Shown here: piece after piece, positions 26,369-34,264 of the stretch
Layout: each line of letters starts with the position of its first letter
How positions within the stretch are numbered: position 1 is the stretch's first letter
DNA from: Mycolicibacterium sp. TY81
GTDB taxonomy: Bacteria; Actinomycetota; Actinomycetes; Mycobacteriales; Mycobacteriaceae
DNA length: 64,000 bases
Assembly (NCBI RefSeq): GCF_018326285.1
Contig: NZ_AP023362.1
Location: 4,278,001 to 4,342,000, forward strand
Direction: 5' to 3'
Notes under the pieces: generated by a model
What the model saw: the letters and a program-made list of their open reading frames with translations, nothing else
Told to the model about the DNA's origin: nothing
Databases searched by the model: none
Position numbers and translations under genes: made by a program

Positions 26369-28051
26369 ATGACTGGACAGGAGTACGACGTTGTCGTCGT
26401 CGGCAGCGGTGCAGCCGGTATGGTCGCCGCCCTCACCGCAGCCCATCAGGGCCTTTCGACAGTAGTCGTAGAAAAGGCCCCACACTATGGAGGTTCCACT
26501 GCGCGGTCAGGTGGCGGCGTCTGGATCCCGAACAATGAGATTTTGCAGCGTGCGGGGGTAAAAGACACCCCGGAAGCAGCCCGCACCTACCTGCACAAGA
26601 TCGTCGGCGACGTGGTGCCCGCAGAGAAGATCGACACCTACCTGCAGCGCGGCCCCGAGATGCTGTCGTTCGTGCTCAAGAACTCGCCGCTGAAGCTGTG
26701 CTGGGTGCCGAACTACTCCGACTACTACCCGGAGGTCGAAGGCGGCCGCGCCGGCGGACGGTCCGTCGAGCCCAAGCCGTTCAACGCCAAGAAGCTCGGC
26801 GTCGACGAAAAGGGCCTGGAGCCGGCGTACGGCAAGGTCCCGCTGAACATGGTTGTGATGCAACAGGATTACGTCCGGCTCAACCAGCTCAAGCGCCACC
26901 CGCGGGGCGTGCTGCGCAGCCTCAAGGTCGGCATCCGCGCCACCTGGGCCGGCGCCACCGGCAAGAACCTGGTCGGTATGGGCCGCGCCCTGATCGCGCC
27001 GCTGCGCATCGGCCTGCAGAAGGCCGGCGTCCCGGTGCAGCTGAACACCGCGCTGACCGACCTGTACTACGAGGACGGCCGGGTTGCCGGCATCTACGTC
27101 CGTGACACCAACGCTCCGGAAAGCGCTGAGCCGCAACTGATCCGGGCCCGTCGTGCGGTGATCCTGGGCAGCGGTGGCTTCGAGAAGAACCAGGAGATGC
27201 GCACCAAGTACCAGCGCCAGCCGATCACCACCGACTGGACCGTCGGCGCCAAGGCCAACACCGGCGACGGCATCCTGGCCGCCGAAAAGCTCGGCGCCGC
27301 ACTGGAAATCATGGAAGACGCCTGGTGGGGGCCGACGGTGCCGCTGCCCGACAACCCGTGGTTCGCCCTGTCCGAGCGCAACTCCCCCGGCTCCATCATC
27401 GTGAACATGAACGGCAAGCGGTTCATGAACGAGTCGATGCCGTACGTGGAGGCCTGCCACCACATGTACGGCGGCCAGTACGGCCAGGGCGAGGGCCCGG
27501 GCGAGAACGTGCCGGCGTGGTTGCTCTTCGACCAGCAGTACCGCAACCGCTACATCTTCGCGGGTCTGCAGCCGGGACAACGCATTCCGAAGAAGTGGAC
27601 CGAGGCCGGCGTCGTCGTCAAGGCCGACACCATCGAGGAACTGGCGGAGCTCACCAACCTGCCCGTCGATGAGCTCAAGGCCACCATCGAGCGCTTCAAC
27701 GGCTTCGCCCGCAGCGGTGTCGACGAGGACTTCGGCCGCGGCAACAGCGCCTACGACCGCTACTACGGCGACCCGACCAACAAGCCGAACCCGAACCTGG
27801 GCGAGATCAAGCACGGCCCGTTCTACGCGGCCAAGATGGTGCCCGGCGACCTCGGCACCAAGGGCGGCATCGTCACCGACATCCACGGCCGCGCTCTCCG
27901 CGAGGACGGCTCGGTGATCGAGGGCCTGTACGCATCTGGCAACGTCAGTGGACCGGTCATGGGTCACACCTACCCGGGCCCCGGCGGGACCATCGGCCCC
28001 GCCATGACCTTCGGATACCTCGCGGCACTGCACGTGGCAGGAAAGGGCTGA
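26369..28051 (+). CDS. kstD: 3-ketosteroid delta-1-dehydrogenase KstD
   Basis: 560 residues from ATG 26369; an in-frame ATG at 26300 would place the KstR operator inside the gene and is rejected. FAD-binding VVVVGSGAAGMVAAL at the N-terminus, EKAPHYGGSTARSGGG, and the C-terminal FAD motif GPVMGHTYPGPGGTIGPAMTFG. It introduces the C1-C2 double bond in ring A of 3-ketosteroids using FAD; with KshA this triggers ring-B opening. It corresponds to Rv3537 and is followed one base later by the MaoC hydratase gene. Confidence 0.95.
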   Translation: MTGQEYDVVVVGSGAAGMVAALTAAHQGLSTVVVEKAPHYGGSTARSGGGVWIPNNEILQRAGVKDTPEAARTYLHKIVGDVVPAEKIDTYLQRGPEMLSFVLKNSPLKLCWVPNYSDYYPEVEGGRAGGRSVEPKPFNAKKLGVDEKGLEPAYGKVPLNMVVMQQDYVRLNQLKRHPRGVLRSLKVGIRATWAGATGKNLVGMGRALIAPLRIGLQKAGVPVQLNTALTDLYYEDGRVAGIYVRDTNAPESAEPQLIRARRAVILGSGGFEKNQEMRTKYQRQPITTDWTVGAKANTGDGILAAEKLGAALEIMEDAWWGPTVPLPDNPWFALSERNSPGSIIVNMNGKRFMNESMPYVEACHHMYGGQYGQGEGPGENVPAWLLFDQQYRNRYIFAGLQPGQRIPKKWTEAGVVVKADTIEELAELTNLPVDELKATIERFNGFARSGVDEDFGRGNSAYDRYYGDPTNKPNPNLGEIKHGPFYAAKMVPGDLGTKGGIVTDIHGRALREDGSVIEGLYASGNVSGPVMGHTYPGPGGTIGPAMTFGYLAALHVAGKG

Positions 28052-28052
28052 C

Positions 28053-28913
28053 ATGCCGATCAATCTCGATGAGGCCATCGGAGCCGAACTCGCACCCGTC
28101 GAATTCTCGTGGAGCAGCAGCGATGTGCAGCTGTACCACCTGGGCCTGGGTGCCGGCGCGGACCCCATGAGCGAGCGCGAGCTGCGCTACCTGATCGACG
28201 ACAAGCCGCAGGTGCTGCCGACGTTCGGCAACGTGGCGCAGAGCTTCCACGAGACCAAGGCGCCGACGGTCAAGTTCCCGGGCATCGACATCGAGCTCAG
28301 CCGGGTGCTGCACGCCAGCGAGGCCATCTACACCGATGCGCCGATCCCGCCGTCGGGCACGGGCCGTGCCGTCACCAAGTTCACCGAGATTTGGGACAAG
28401 GGCAAGGCCGCCGTCATCTGGTCGGAGACGACCGTGACCACCCTCGACGGCGCTCCGCTGTGGAAGCAGAAGCGGTCCATCTTCGCCCGCGGCGAGGGCG
28501 GATTCGGCGGCGACCGGGGTCCGTCGACCTCGGCGGCCGAGCCCGACCGCGCACCGGACCTGCAGATCGCGCTGCCCACGCTGCCGCAGCAGGCCCTGCT
28601 GTACCGGCTCTGCGGTGACCGCAACCCGCTGCACTCGGATCCGGCGTTCGCCAAGGCCGCCGGCTTCGACCGCCCGATCCTGCACGGTCTGTGCACCTAC
28701 GGCATCGGCTGCAAGGCCATCGTCGACAACGTGCTCGACGGCGACGCCGGCCGGGTCCGGTCCTACGGCGCGCGCTTCGCGGGCACCGTTATCCCGGGTG
28801 AAACCTTGCAGGCCAACCTTTGGCGTGACGGTGAACGAATCACCGGCGTGCTGACGGCGCCGAGCCGGGACAACGTCGTCGTGCTTGCTGGAATCGAGCT
28901 CACGGCGTCCTGA
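28053..28913 (+). CDS. MaoC-type double-hotdog 2-enoyl-CoA hydratase (Rv3538-type)
   Basis: 286 residues, the length expected for a double-hotdog hydratase. The hydratase-2 motif is in LCGDRNPLHSDPAFAKAAGF (catalytic Asp and His), followed by PILHGLCTYG. It adds water across enoyl-CoA, probably of a steroid side-chain intermediate. Rv3538 has been annotated Hsd4B; another name used for a related hydratase is ChsH3. It follows kstD by one base, so shares its KstR promoter; a hairpin at 28926-28958 ends the operon. Confidence 0.87.
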   Translation: MPINLDEAIGAELAPVEFSWSSSDVQLYHLGLGAGADPMSERELRYLIDDKPQVLPTFGNVAQSFHETKAPTVKFPGIDIELSRVLHASEAIYTDAPIPPSGTGRAVTKFTEIWDKGKAAVIWSETTVTTLDGAPLWKQKRSIFARGEGGFGGDRGPSTSAAEPDRAPDLQIALPTLPQQALLYRLCGDRNPLHSDPAFAKAAGFDRPILHGLCTYGIGCKAIVDNVLDGDAGRVRSYGARFAGTVIPGETLQANLWRDGERITGVLTAPSRDNVVVLAGIELTAS

Positions 28914-28925
28914 CCAGGACGTATA

Positions 28926-28958
28926 CGGAATCGGCCGCCTGTTCGGCGGCCGATTCCG
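28926..28958 (+). terminator. Hairpin after the kstD operon
   Basis: 14-bp perfect arms CGGAATCGGCCGCC (28926-28939) and GGCGGCCGATTCCG (28945-28958) around TGTTC, 13 bases past the stop. There is no T-tract, as is common in mycobacteria. Confidence 0.75.
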
Positions 28959-29129
28959 GCAAACCAGGGGCAGCGGCCGGGTCACCGCTGTCGCGTCCAC
29001 CTGTATCCACAGCTGACGCTTAACCTGCTAGTTTTCGTAGTAGTCAGTAATTGTCCAATTACTCGTGACGCAACTTCCGTGGGGGAAGCCGCCCGTCGGA
29101 CGACTTGGAGACAAAGGAGCCACATCACC

Positions 29130-30278
29130 ATGAGTACCCGCAAGATCACCATCGCCATCGGCGCAGCCGCCGCATTCGGCCTGATCGCGACGCCGTTCGC
29201 CGTGGCCGACTCGACTCAGCCCGCAAGTGTGTCGCCCGCTCCGACCACCATTGCGTTCGGCAAGGACGGCAAGCTCGTCGACGGGAACACCGTCGCGGAA
29301 TGGCAGATCAGCAACCTCAAGCCCAGCACCGACGTGCTGTCGCAGCACCTCAACGGCACGCTCTGGGAAGCGACGGCCGAGTACTCCGCTGAGCGCGGTA
29401 GCTCCCAGCCGTTCGTGCCGAACCTGAACGCCCGCACCGCCGACGGTGAGAACTACCGCGTGCTGTGGGGCGCGGCCACGCCGCAGGGCCTCAACCCCGC
29501 CGGTCTCTCCGAGGGACAGGAGTCCAAGGGCAAGGTCTACTTCGATGTGACGGGCGCCGCGCCGACCAGCGTCGTGTACACCGACGGTGACCGCGAGGTG
29601 CTCAAGTGGCAGGGCACCGAAGCCGCCACCGGTGCCGCTCCCGCCGCCGCTCCGGCTCGTGGCACTGCCCCGGCCGCCACCCCGGCGCCCGCTGCCGCTC
29701 CCGCCGCCGCTCCTGCTGCCGCCCCGGCGGCCGCTCCTGCCGGTCTCGGCAGCGCCGTGCCCGGCGCCACCCCGGCCGGCTCGGTTCCCGCCGCCGCGGG
29801 CGCGCAGCCTCCGGCCGGCACCACCACCGGTCAGGTTCCGGCGGCGACGCCGAACGGTGAGACCCCTGCCGCCACCCCGGCCGGTACTCCGGCTCCGGCC
29901 GGCACCCCGGCGGTTGCTCCGGCCCCGGCCGGCACCTCGGCTGCTGACGCTCCGGCTCCGGCCGGCGCCCAGGTTCCGGCGGGCAGTCCGGCCGGCACCC
30001 CCGCGGGCACCCCGGCCACGCCTCCGGCCGCCGGCCAGGCCCCGGAGGCCGCTCCGGTGCCCACCGCCGCCGAAAGCGGCCCGGGCACCGCTGCCACTGC
30101 CGGTGGCGCCGTCTCGCAGGCTCCGCTGACCCCGGCGCCGGCTCCGGCCCCGAGCCAGGCCATCGCCGGCCAGCCGGCCTCCAGCGCGGGCCAGGGCACC
30201 ACCGCCCCGGCCGGTAACCAGCAGGCCGCTCCGGCTGCGCCGGTCACCCCGACCCCCGCTCCGGCCCCGGCTTCCTAA
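29130..30278 (+). CDS. Secreted MPT63-like (DUF1942) protein with long Ala/Pro tail
   Basis: 382 residues from ATG 29130, preceded by AAAGGAG. Signal peptide cleaved near AVA (about residue 29). Residues about 40-165 match the MPT63 immunoglobulin-like domain (WQISNLKPST, LWEATAEYSA, NARTADGENYRVLWGA, GKVYFDVTG). The remaining 210 residues are a low-complexity Ala/Pro/Gly tail (PAGTPA, PAAAPAAAP repeats). MPT63 itself is about 160 residues with no such tail, so this is an extended form. Function of MPT63 is unknown; the tail may span or decorate the cell wall. It ends at a perfect hairpin (30292-30329). Confidence 0.8.
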   Translation: MSTRKITIAIGAAAAFGLIATPFAVADSTQPASVSPAPTTIAFGKDGKLVDGNTVAEWQISNLKPSTDVLSQHLNGTLWEATAEYSAERGSSQPFVPNLNARTADGENYRVLWGAATPQGLNPAGLSEGQESKGKVYFDVTGAAPTSVVYTDGDREVLKWQGTEAATGAAPAAAPARGTAPAATPAPAAAPAAAPAAAPAAAPAGLGSAVPGATPAGSVPAAAGAQPPAGTTTGQVPAATPNGETPAATPAGTPAPAGTPAVAPAPAGTSAADAPAPAGAQVPAGSPAGTPAGTPATPPAAGQAPEAAPVPTAAESGPGTAATAGGAVSQAPLTPAPAPAPSQAIAGQPASSAGQGTTAPAGNQQAAPAAPVTPTPAPAPAS

Positions 30279-30291
30279 CGGTCAACCATCG

Positions 30292-30329
30292 AATTGGGGC
30301 CAGTCGCGATTTCGCGACTGGCCCCAATT
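30292..30329. terminator. 18-bp perfect hairpin between convergent genes
   Basis: Arms AATTGGGGCCAGTCGCGA (30292-30309) and its exact complement (30312-30329) with a TT loop. It separates the MPT63-like gene from the facing ESX-type pair and can terminate both. Confidence 0.87.
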
Positions 30330-30356
30330 TCGTTGTCTGGCTTGTTGTTTCGGTAA

Positions 30357-31118
30357 CTACATCTGACGGCCGACGTCACCGCCACGCTGCGGCGGCGGGG
30401 CCACGGGCGCGACCGGCGCCGGACCGGCGTTGTGCGAGCCCGCACTGGGACCCGCCGCCGGCGGTGCCGCCGGAGCCGGAGCAGACGTGTGCCGACGGGA
30501 ATCGCGGGCGTCCTGCTGGGCCTCGCGCCGATCCTGCTGCGACTGCCGGTTGTCCTGCTGTTGCTGGCGCGCGTCCTGCTGGGACTGCCGGTCGTTCTGC
30601 TGGTTCTCCCGGGCGTCCTGCTGCGCCTGACGCTGCTCGGGTGACATGGGCGCACCGCCGCCGGCCGGCCCACCGGGCTGGCCCTCCGGGGGCTCGCCGC
30701 CCGGCATGCCGCCTTCCTTGCCGCCGCCCTTGCCCATGGCCTGCTGGATCATCTGACCGAACTGGCCGGCCTGCTGGCCCATCTGGCCCAGACCGCCACC
30801 CTGGCCGGCCATCTGGCCCGCCTGCTGCCCCATCTGACCGAGCTGGCCGAGCATCTGACCCATCTGGCCGACGCCCTCGCCGCCCTTGCTGTCGGCGTTG
30901 TCGTATGCCGACTGGGCCATGCCGACCTTGCCGGAGAACATGCCTTCTTTGGCCTGCAGCGACGCCACATTGGCGGTCATATCGGCTGCCATGGCCGGCA
31001 GGATCGCGGCGATGGTCGCGCTCATGGCGTCCTCGCCGGGCTGGATCATCGGCATGTCAGGCAGCTCGACGGAAGCCGTGTTCCAGCTGATGTTGTCCGG
31101 TGTCTGCATTATCGACAT
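30357..31118 (-). CDS. EspC-like putative ESX (type VII) substrate with Gln/Gly/Met repeats
   Basis: 253 residues. An N-terminal helical segment (about 30-75) ends in Y72-D-N-A-D76, the YxxxD signal of type VII substrates, in a context much like EspC (helix then YxEAD). Next comes a repeat region of GQM/GQQ units (about 80-125), a Pro/Gly stretch, and a QQDAR/QQDNRQSQ tandem repeat (about 165-210), then a Pro/Ala tail. It is 16 bases downstream of the WXG/PPE-like gene at 31135, which should be its secretion partner. No signal peptide. The function is unknown. Confidence 0.55.
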   Translation of the reverse strand: MSIMQTPDNISWNTASVELPDMPMIQPGEDAMSATIAAILPAMAADMTANVASLQAKEGMFSGKVGMAQSAYDNADSKGGEGVGQMGQMLGQLGQMGQQAGQMAGQGGGLGQMGQQAGQFGQMIQQAMGKGGGKEGGMPGGEPPEGQPGGPAGGGAPMSPEQRQAQQDARENQQNDRQSQQDARQQQQDNRQSQQDRREAQQDARDSRRHTSAPAPAAPPAAGPSAGSHNAGPAPVAPVAPPPQRGGDVGRQM

Positions 31119-31134
31119 CAGATATCCCCCCTAC

Positions 31135-32265
31135 TCACCAGTCGTCGTCGATGTCTTCGTCATAGGAACCGTGTTCGAGCGCTTCGGGCACCGCCAGCTG
31201 GGTGATGCGGCCCCCGCCGCCACCACCTTCGCGGTGCCCCATGCCGCCCATGGCACCCATCGCGCCACCCGCACCCGCGGCGGCCGCGACCGGAGCCAGG
31301 CCGCCGGCACCCATGCCGGCCGCGGCGCTCGCCGGCATCACCCCGGGTCCGGCCGGACCGGGGCCGACCATCTTGGCCAGCAGCGGCGTCTGCACGGAAG
31401 CCGCGCCCACACCACCGCCGCCACCGCCGGGCATGCCGCCCTTCATCAACCCCGCGCCGTGGGCGGCCCCGGAACCACCGGCCAGCGGATGATTCGAGAA
31501 CGCGCCGAACGGCGACGCGCCGAGGCCGGCCTTGCCCTGACCGCCGCCCTGGAACAGGGACGTCAACTGCTGCAGCGGCTGCGAAAGTTGTTGCAGCGGT
31601 TGCATGGCCTGCTGCGGCAGCTGCCCGAGCATCTGCGGGAGCTGACCGGCCATCTGCATCATCTGGCCCATCATCTGGCCCATCTGGTCGCCGCCCTTGC
31701 CCGCCGACTCCGCGGTCTTCTGCGCGGTCTGCGCCACCTGCGGCGGCACGCCGGCCGTCGGGATGCTCGGGGGCGCGCCGACGAAGTTGGCCACCTCGGT
31801 GGCACTGGCCGTCACCGCGGCGATGTTCTGGGACAGGCCCATCTTGATCCGGCTCTGGATCAGTTCCTGCACGTTGGGGAACGGCGCCGCCGACAGCGCC
31901 ATGCACTCCGCCTGGACTTCCTCGGCGGTGGCGTTCACCAGGTTCTTGGTTTTGACGACCGCGGCCACCATGGACTGCAGCTTGACGGCGATGGCCGCCG
32001 CCTGCGCGCCATTGGCCTCGTGGCCGCCGATGATGGTGCCGGCCTCGCCCGCCGCCGCCAGCGAAGCCGCGCCCTGCCACTGGTCGGTGAGGTTCATCAG
32101 CTGGCTGGTCTGCTGGGGCACCACTGATCCGCTGATCTTGGTGGCCAGCTTCGTATAGTGGGCGGCAGCTTCTTCGAGCTGTTCCTCATTGACGTTGGGC
32201 CACCCCGGGCCCGTCACCGTCTGCGATCCGAACGGACTGCTGTCCGGCTGAATCCCCATAGACAC
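31135..32265 (-). CDS. WXG/PPE-like ESX substrate partner
   Basis: 376 residues. The N-terminal helices (LEEAAAHYTKLATKI and LMNLTDQWQGAASLA) are joined by W63-Q-G65, the WXG turn typical of ESX/PPE heterodimer partners, followed by a long helical segment to about residue 150. Then come GQMMGQMM and LPQMLGQLPQQ repeats, a Gly/Ala-rich region and an acidic C-terminus (YDEDIDDDW). The shared GQM repeats and the adjacent YxxxD protein suggest co-secretion. M. tuberculosis has PPE63 at this position between the kstD operon and ltp2; this protein lacks the PPE motif proper. Confidence 0.55.
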   Translation of the reverse strand: MSMGIQPDSSPFGSQTVTGPGWPNVNEEQLEEAAAHYTKLATKISGSVVPQQTSQLMNLTDQWQGAASLAAAGEAGTIIGGHEANGAQAAAIAVKLQSMVAAVVKTKNLVNATAEEVQAECMALSAAPFPNVQELIQSRIKMGLSQNIAAVTASATEVANFVGAPPSIPTAGVPPQVAQTAQKTAESAGKGGDQMGQMMGQMMQMAGQLPQMLGQLPQQAMQPLQQLSQPLQQLTSLFQGGGQGKAGLGASPFGAFSNHPLAGGSGAAHGAGLMKGGMPGGGGGGVGAASVQTPLLAKMVGPGPAGPGVMPASAAAGMGAGGLAPVAAAAGAGGAMGAMGGMGHREGGGGGGRITQLAVPEALEHGSYDEDIDDDW

Positions 32266-32350
32266 GGCCCCCTTCCCCAGACATACCGCGTCGGTTCGAG
32301 CCTACCGCCCCGACGGCCACCTACCCGACGCAAACTGACGGTGGGCCGGT

Positions 32351-34168
32351 CTACGGATTCGGCTGATCCTGTCGGGCGAGCAGCCGGGCATAGCCGGTCC
32401 CCATCGCCAGCAGCACGAGGCCGACGACGATGAACACCGCCACCCGGAACATGCCGCTCAGAGTTCCCAGATCGAACAGGAAGAGCTTGGCCATCGCGGC
32501 CGCCACCAGCGTCAGGCCGCCGCCGATGGGCAGGGACCGCTGCGCCCTCGGCTGGCGCGCCGCGTACGCGAACAACGCGGCTGCCACGGCGATCCAGCCG
32601 ATCGTCGCGACCATGTGACCCGCGAAGAAACCGCCCTTCACACCGCCGATCAGCACGCCCGCGGTGACGGTCGACATCGTGGACGCGTAGGCGGCGACCA
32701 CGACCGCGCCCGCCCACATCAGCCGCATCTCGTCGTCGTCACGCCTGCCGGCCCACGACCACACCACGGCCACCGCACTGGCCACCGCCAGGATGCTGGC
32801 GATGATGGTGGACACGGCGCTGTGGGTGGTCAGCTCCACTGCACGGAACAGCAGGTCCGGCGGCGAGTAGCTGAGATAGACGGCACCGCCCACGGCCCCG
32901 AACCCGGCAGCGACCCAGCGGGCGATGGCGTCACGACGCCCGGCGACGGCCACGACGACCGACATCGCGAGCAGCACGGCACCGCCGGTCCTGCCGCCGA
33001 AAGCCACCAGCACCGCGACCAGCGCGTAGACCGCCGCCACTGCCGACCAGGTCCGCCGCACCACACCGGCGACGCCGGGCAGTCGATTGCCGGCCAGCAC
33101 GACGGCCAGGAACAGGGCCGCCACCGCGGCGATGATCGACGCGGCGACCAGCGGACCGACCACCGCCGAGACGAACAGCACCGGCAGCGCACCGCCCGCG
33201 GTGGCCACGGCCAGCAACGAACGGTTGGACGTCTTGGGCAACAGGAGCACCGCACCCGCGACGGCCAGCACTGCTGCCGCCGCGCAGGCCCCCGCGAGTC
33301 CCAGATTCCGGTCGGTGCCGAACGCCGCCGAGGCCAACGCGACCAGCATGGGGCAGGTGCAGACGGCGGTGCGGGCCACGAACATCGCGACCCAGTCCTT
33401 GCCGAGTTGCACCGGCAGCGACGCCGCGGACAGCGCCAGCATGAACCCGATCAGCAGCAGCGAGACGCCGTCGGCCACCACGGGCGCCAGCACGGCCAGG
33501 GGTACCAGCACCAGCAGTGCGAGCTGCTGGGAATCCCAGCGCCGGGCGAGGGTGAGGCCGCCGCCACCTATCACCGCCGCCAGCACCAAACCGACCGGCG
33601 CAGAGAGCCATTCGTAGATCGTGGTGACCGCCACGACGTCGATGTACGCCGCGGCGATACCGGTGGCGGCCAGGGCAACCGCGCCGACTGTGCCGCCGGG
33701 GCGCGTCTTCAGGCGCATCGCGCCGGCCACCAGACCCGCAGCCAGGACGGCCCCCGCGCCGACGCGGAACTCGGGCCGCAGCAGCCCGGCCTGCGCGGCG
33801 AGCACCAGCAGCAGGGCGACGCCGATCAGCGTCACCGCGACACCGGCGGCGGCCAGCGCCTTGCCGATCCAGCCGTCCGAGCGCTCGGGTCGCGGCGGCT
33901 GCTGTTGGGGCTGCGGGTGCGGCGCCGTGGGCGGCTGTGGTTGAGGTGCCGGTGTCGGTGCCGCGACCGGCGCGGTCTGGGGCGGCTGCCAATACTGTTG
34001 CGGCGCCGCATATGCGACGGGCTGCGCGGCCGGCTGCTCGTACGCCATCGACCGATCCAGTTCGGTGAGGCAGGCCGAGACCCATGCCAGATGATGGGAG
34101 ATCGCTGCGACATCCTGGGAGAGCCGGGCAACCATCGCCCGCTGCGGTTCGGTCATGCAGGTCATCAT
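32351..34168 (-). CDS. DUF2339 polytopic membrane protein
   Basis: 605 residues from ATG 34168 (a second ATG at 34156 gives MTEPQRAMVARL). A short coiled-coil-like N-terminus, a Pro/Gln-rich linker (about 45-95) and then about 18 hydrophobic segments make up the rest. This is the architecture of DUF2339 proteins, whose function is unknown. It is divergent from nothing obvious and lies upstream of the ESX-like pair on the same strand (85 bases apart), so co-transcription is possible. Confidence 0.7.
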   Translation of the reverse strand: MMTCMTEPQRAMVARLSQDVAAISHHLAWVSACLTELDRSMAYEQPAAQPVAYAAPQQYWQPPQTAPVAAPTPAPQPQPPTAPHPQPQQQPPRPERSDGWIGKALAAAGVAVTLIGVALLLVLAAQAGLLRPEFRVGAGAVLAAGLVAGAMRLKTRPGGTVGAVALAATGIAAAYIDVVAVTTIYEWLSAPVGLVLAAVIGGGGLTLARRWDSQQLALLVLVPLAVLAPVVADGVSLLLIGFMLALSAASLPVQLGKDWVAMFVARTAVCTCPMLVALASAAFGTDRNLGLAGACAAAAVLAVAGAVLLLPKTSNRSLLAVATAGGALPVLFVSAVVGPLVAASIIAAVAALFLAVVLAGNRLPGVAGVVRRTWSAVAAVYALVAVLVAFGGRTGGAVLLAMSVVVAVAGRRDAIARWVAAGFGAVGGAVYLSYSPPDLLFRAVELTTHSAVSTIIASILAVASAVAVVWSWAGRRDDDEMRLMWAGAVVVAAYASTMSTVTAGVLIGGVKGGFFAGHMVATIGWIAVAAALFAYAARQPRAQRSLPIGGGLTLVAAAMAKLFLFDLGTLSGMFRVAVFIVVGLVLLAMGTGYARLLARQDQPNP

Positions 34169-34215
34169 CGCGCCGAGCCATTGGAGTTCGGATGAGTAGG
34201 ACTACCCGCATTGAA

Positions 34216-34256
34216 CGCAAAACTGCCCCCATTCCGTAGAAGGGGGGCAGTTTGCG
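34216..34256. repeat. AAAACTGCCCC-family hairpin
   Basis: CGCAAAACTGCCCCC (34216-34230) pairs with GGGGGGCAGTTTGCG (34242-34256) with one A bulge. It lies between the start of the DUF2339 gene and the 3' end of ltp2, so it probably terminates the cyp125-ltp2 operon. Same family as 10935-10974. Confidence 0.75.
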
Positions 34257-34264
34257 AAGAGAAC

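Noticed and set aside
26507..28168. 553-codon minus-strand frame over kstD
   Set aside because: Antisense to a well-supported FAD enzyme; repetitive Val/Leu/Gly/His composition.
32615..34195. 526-codon plus-strand frame over the DUF2339 gene
   Set aside because: Antisense to a clear polytopic membrane protein; Arg/Gln/His-rich shadow.
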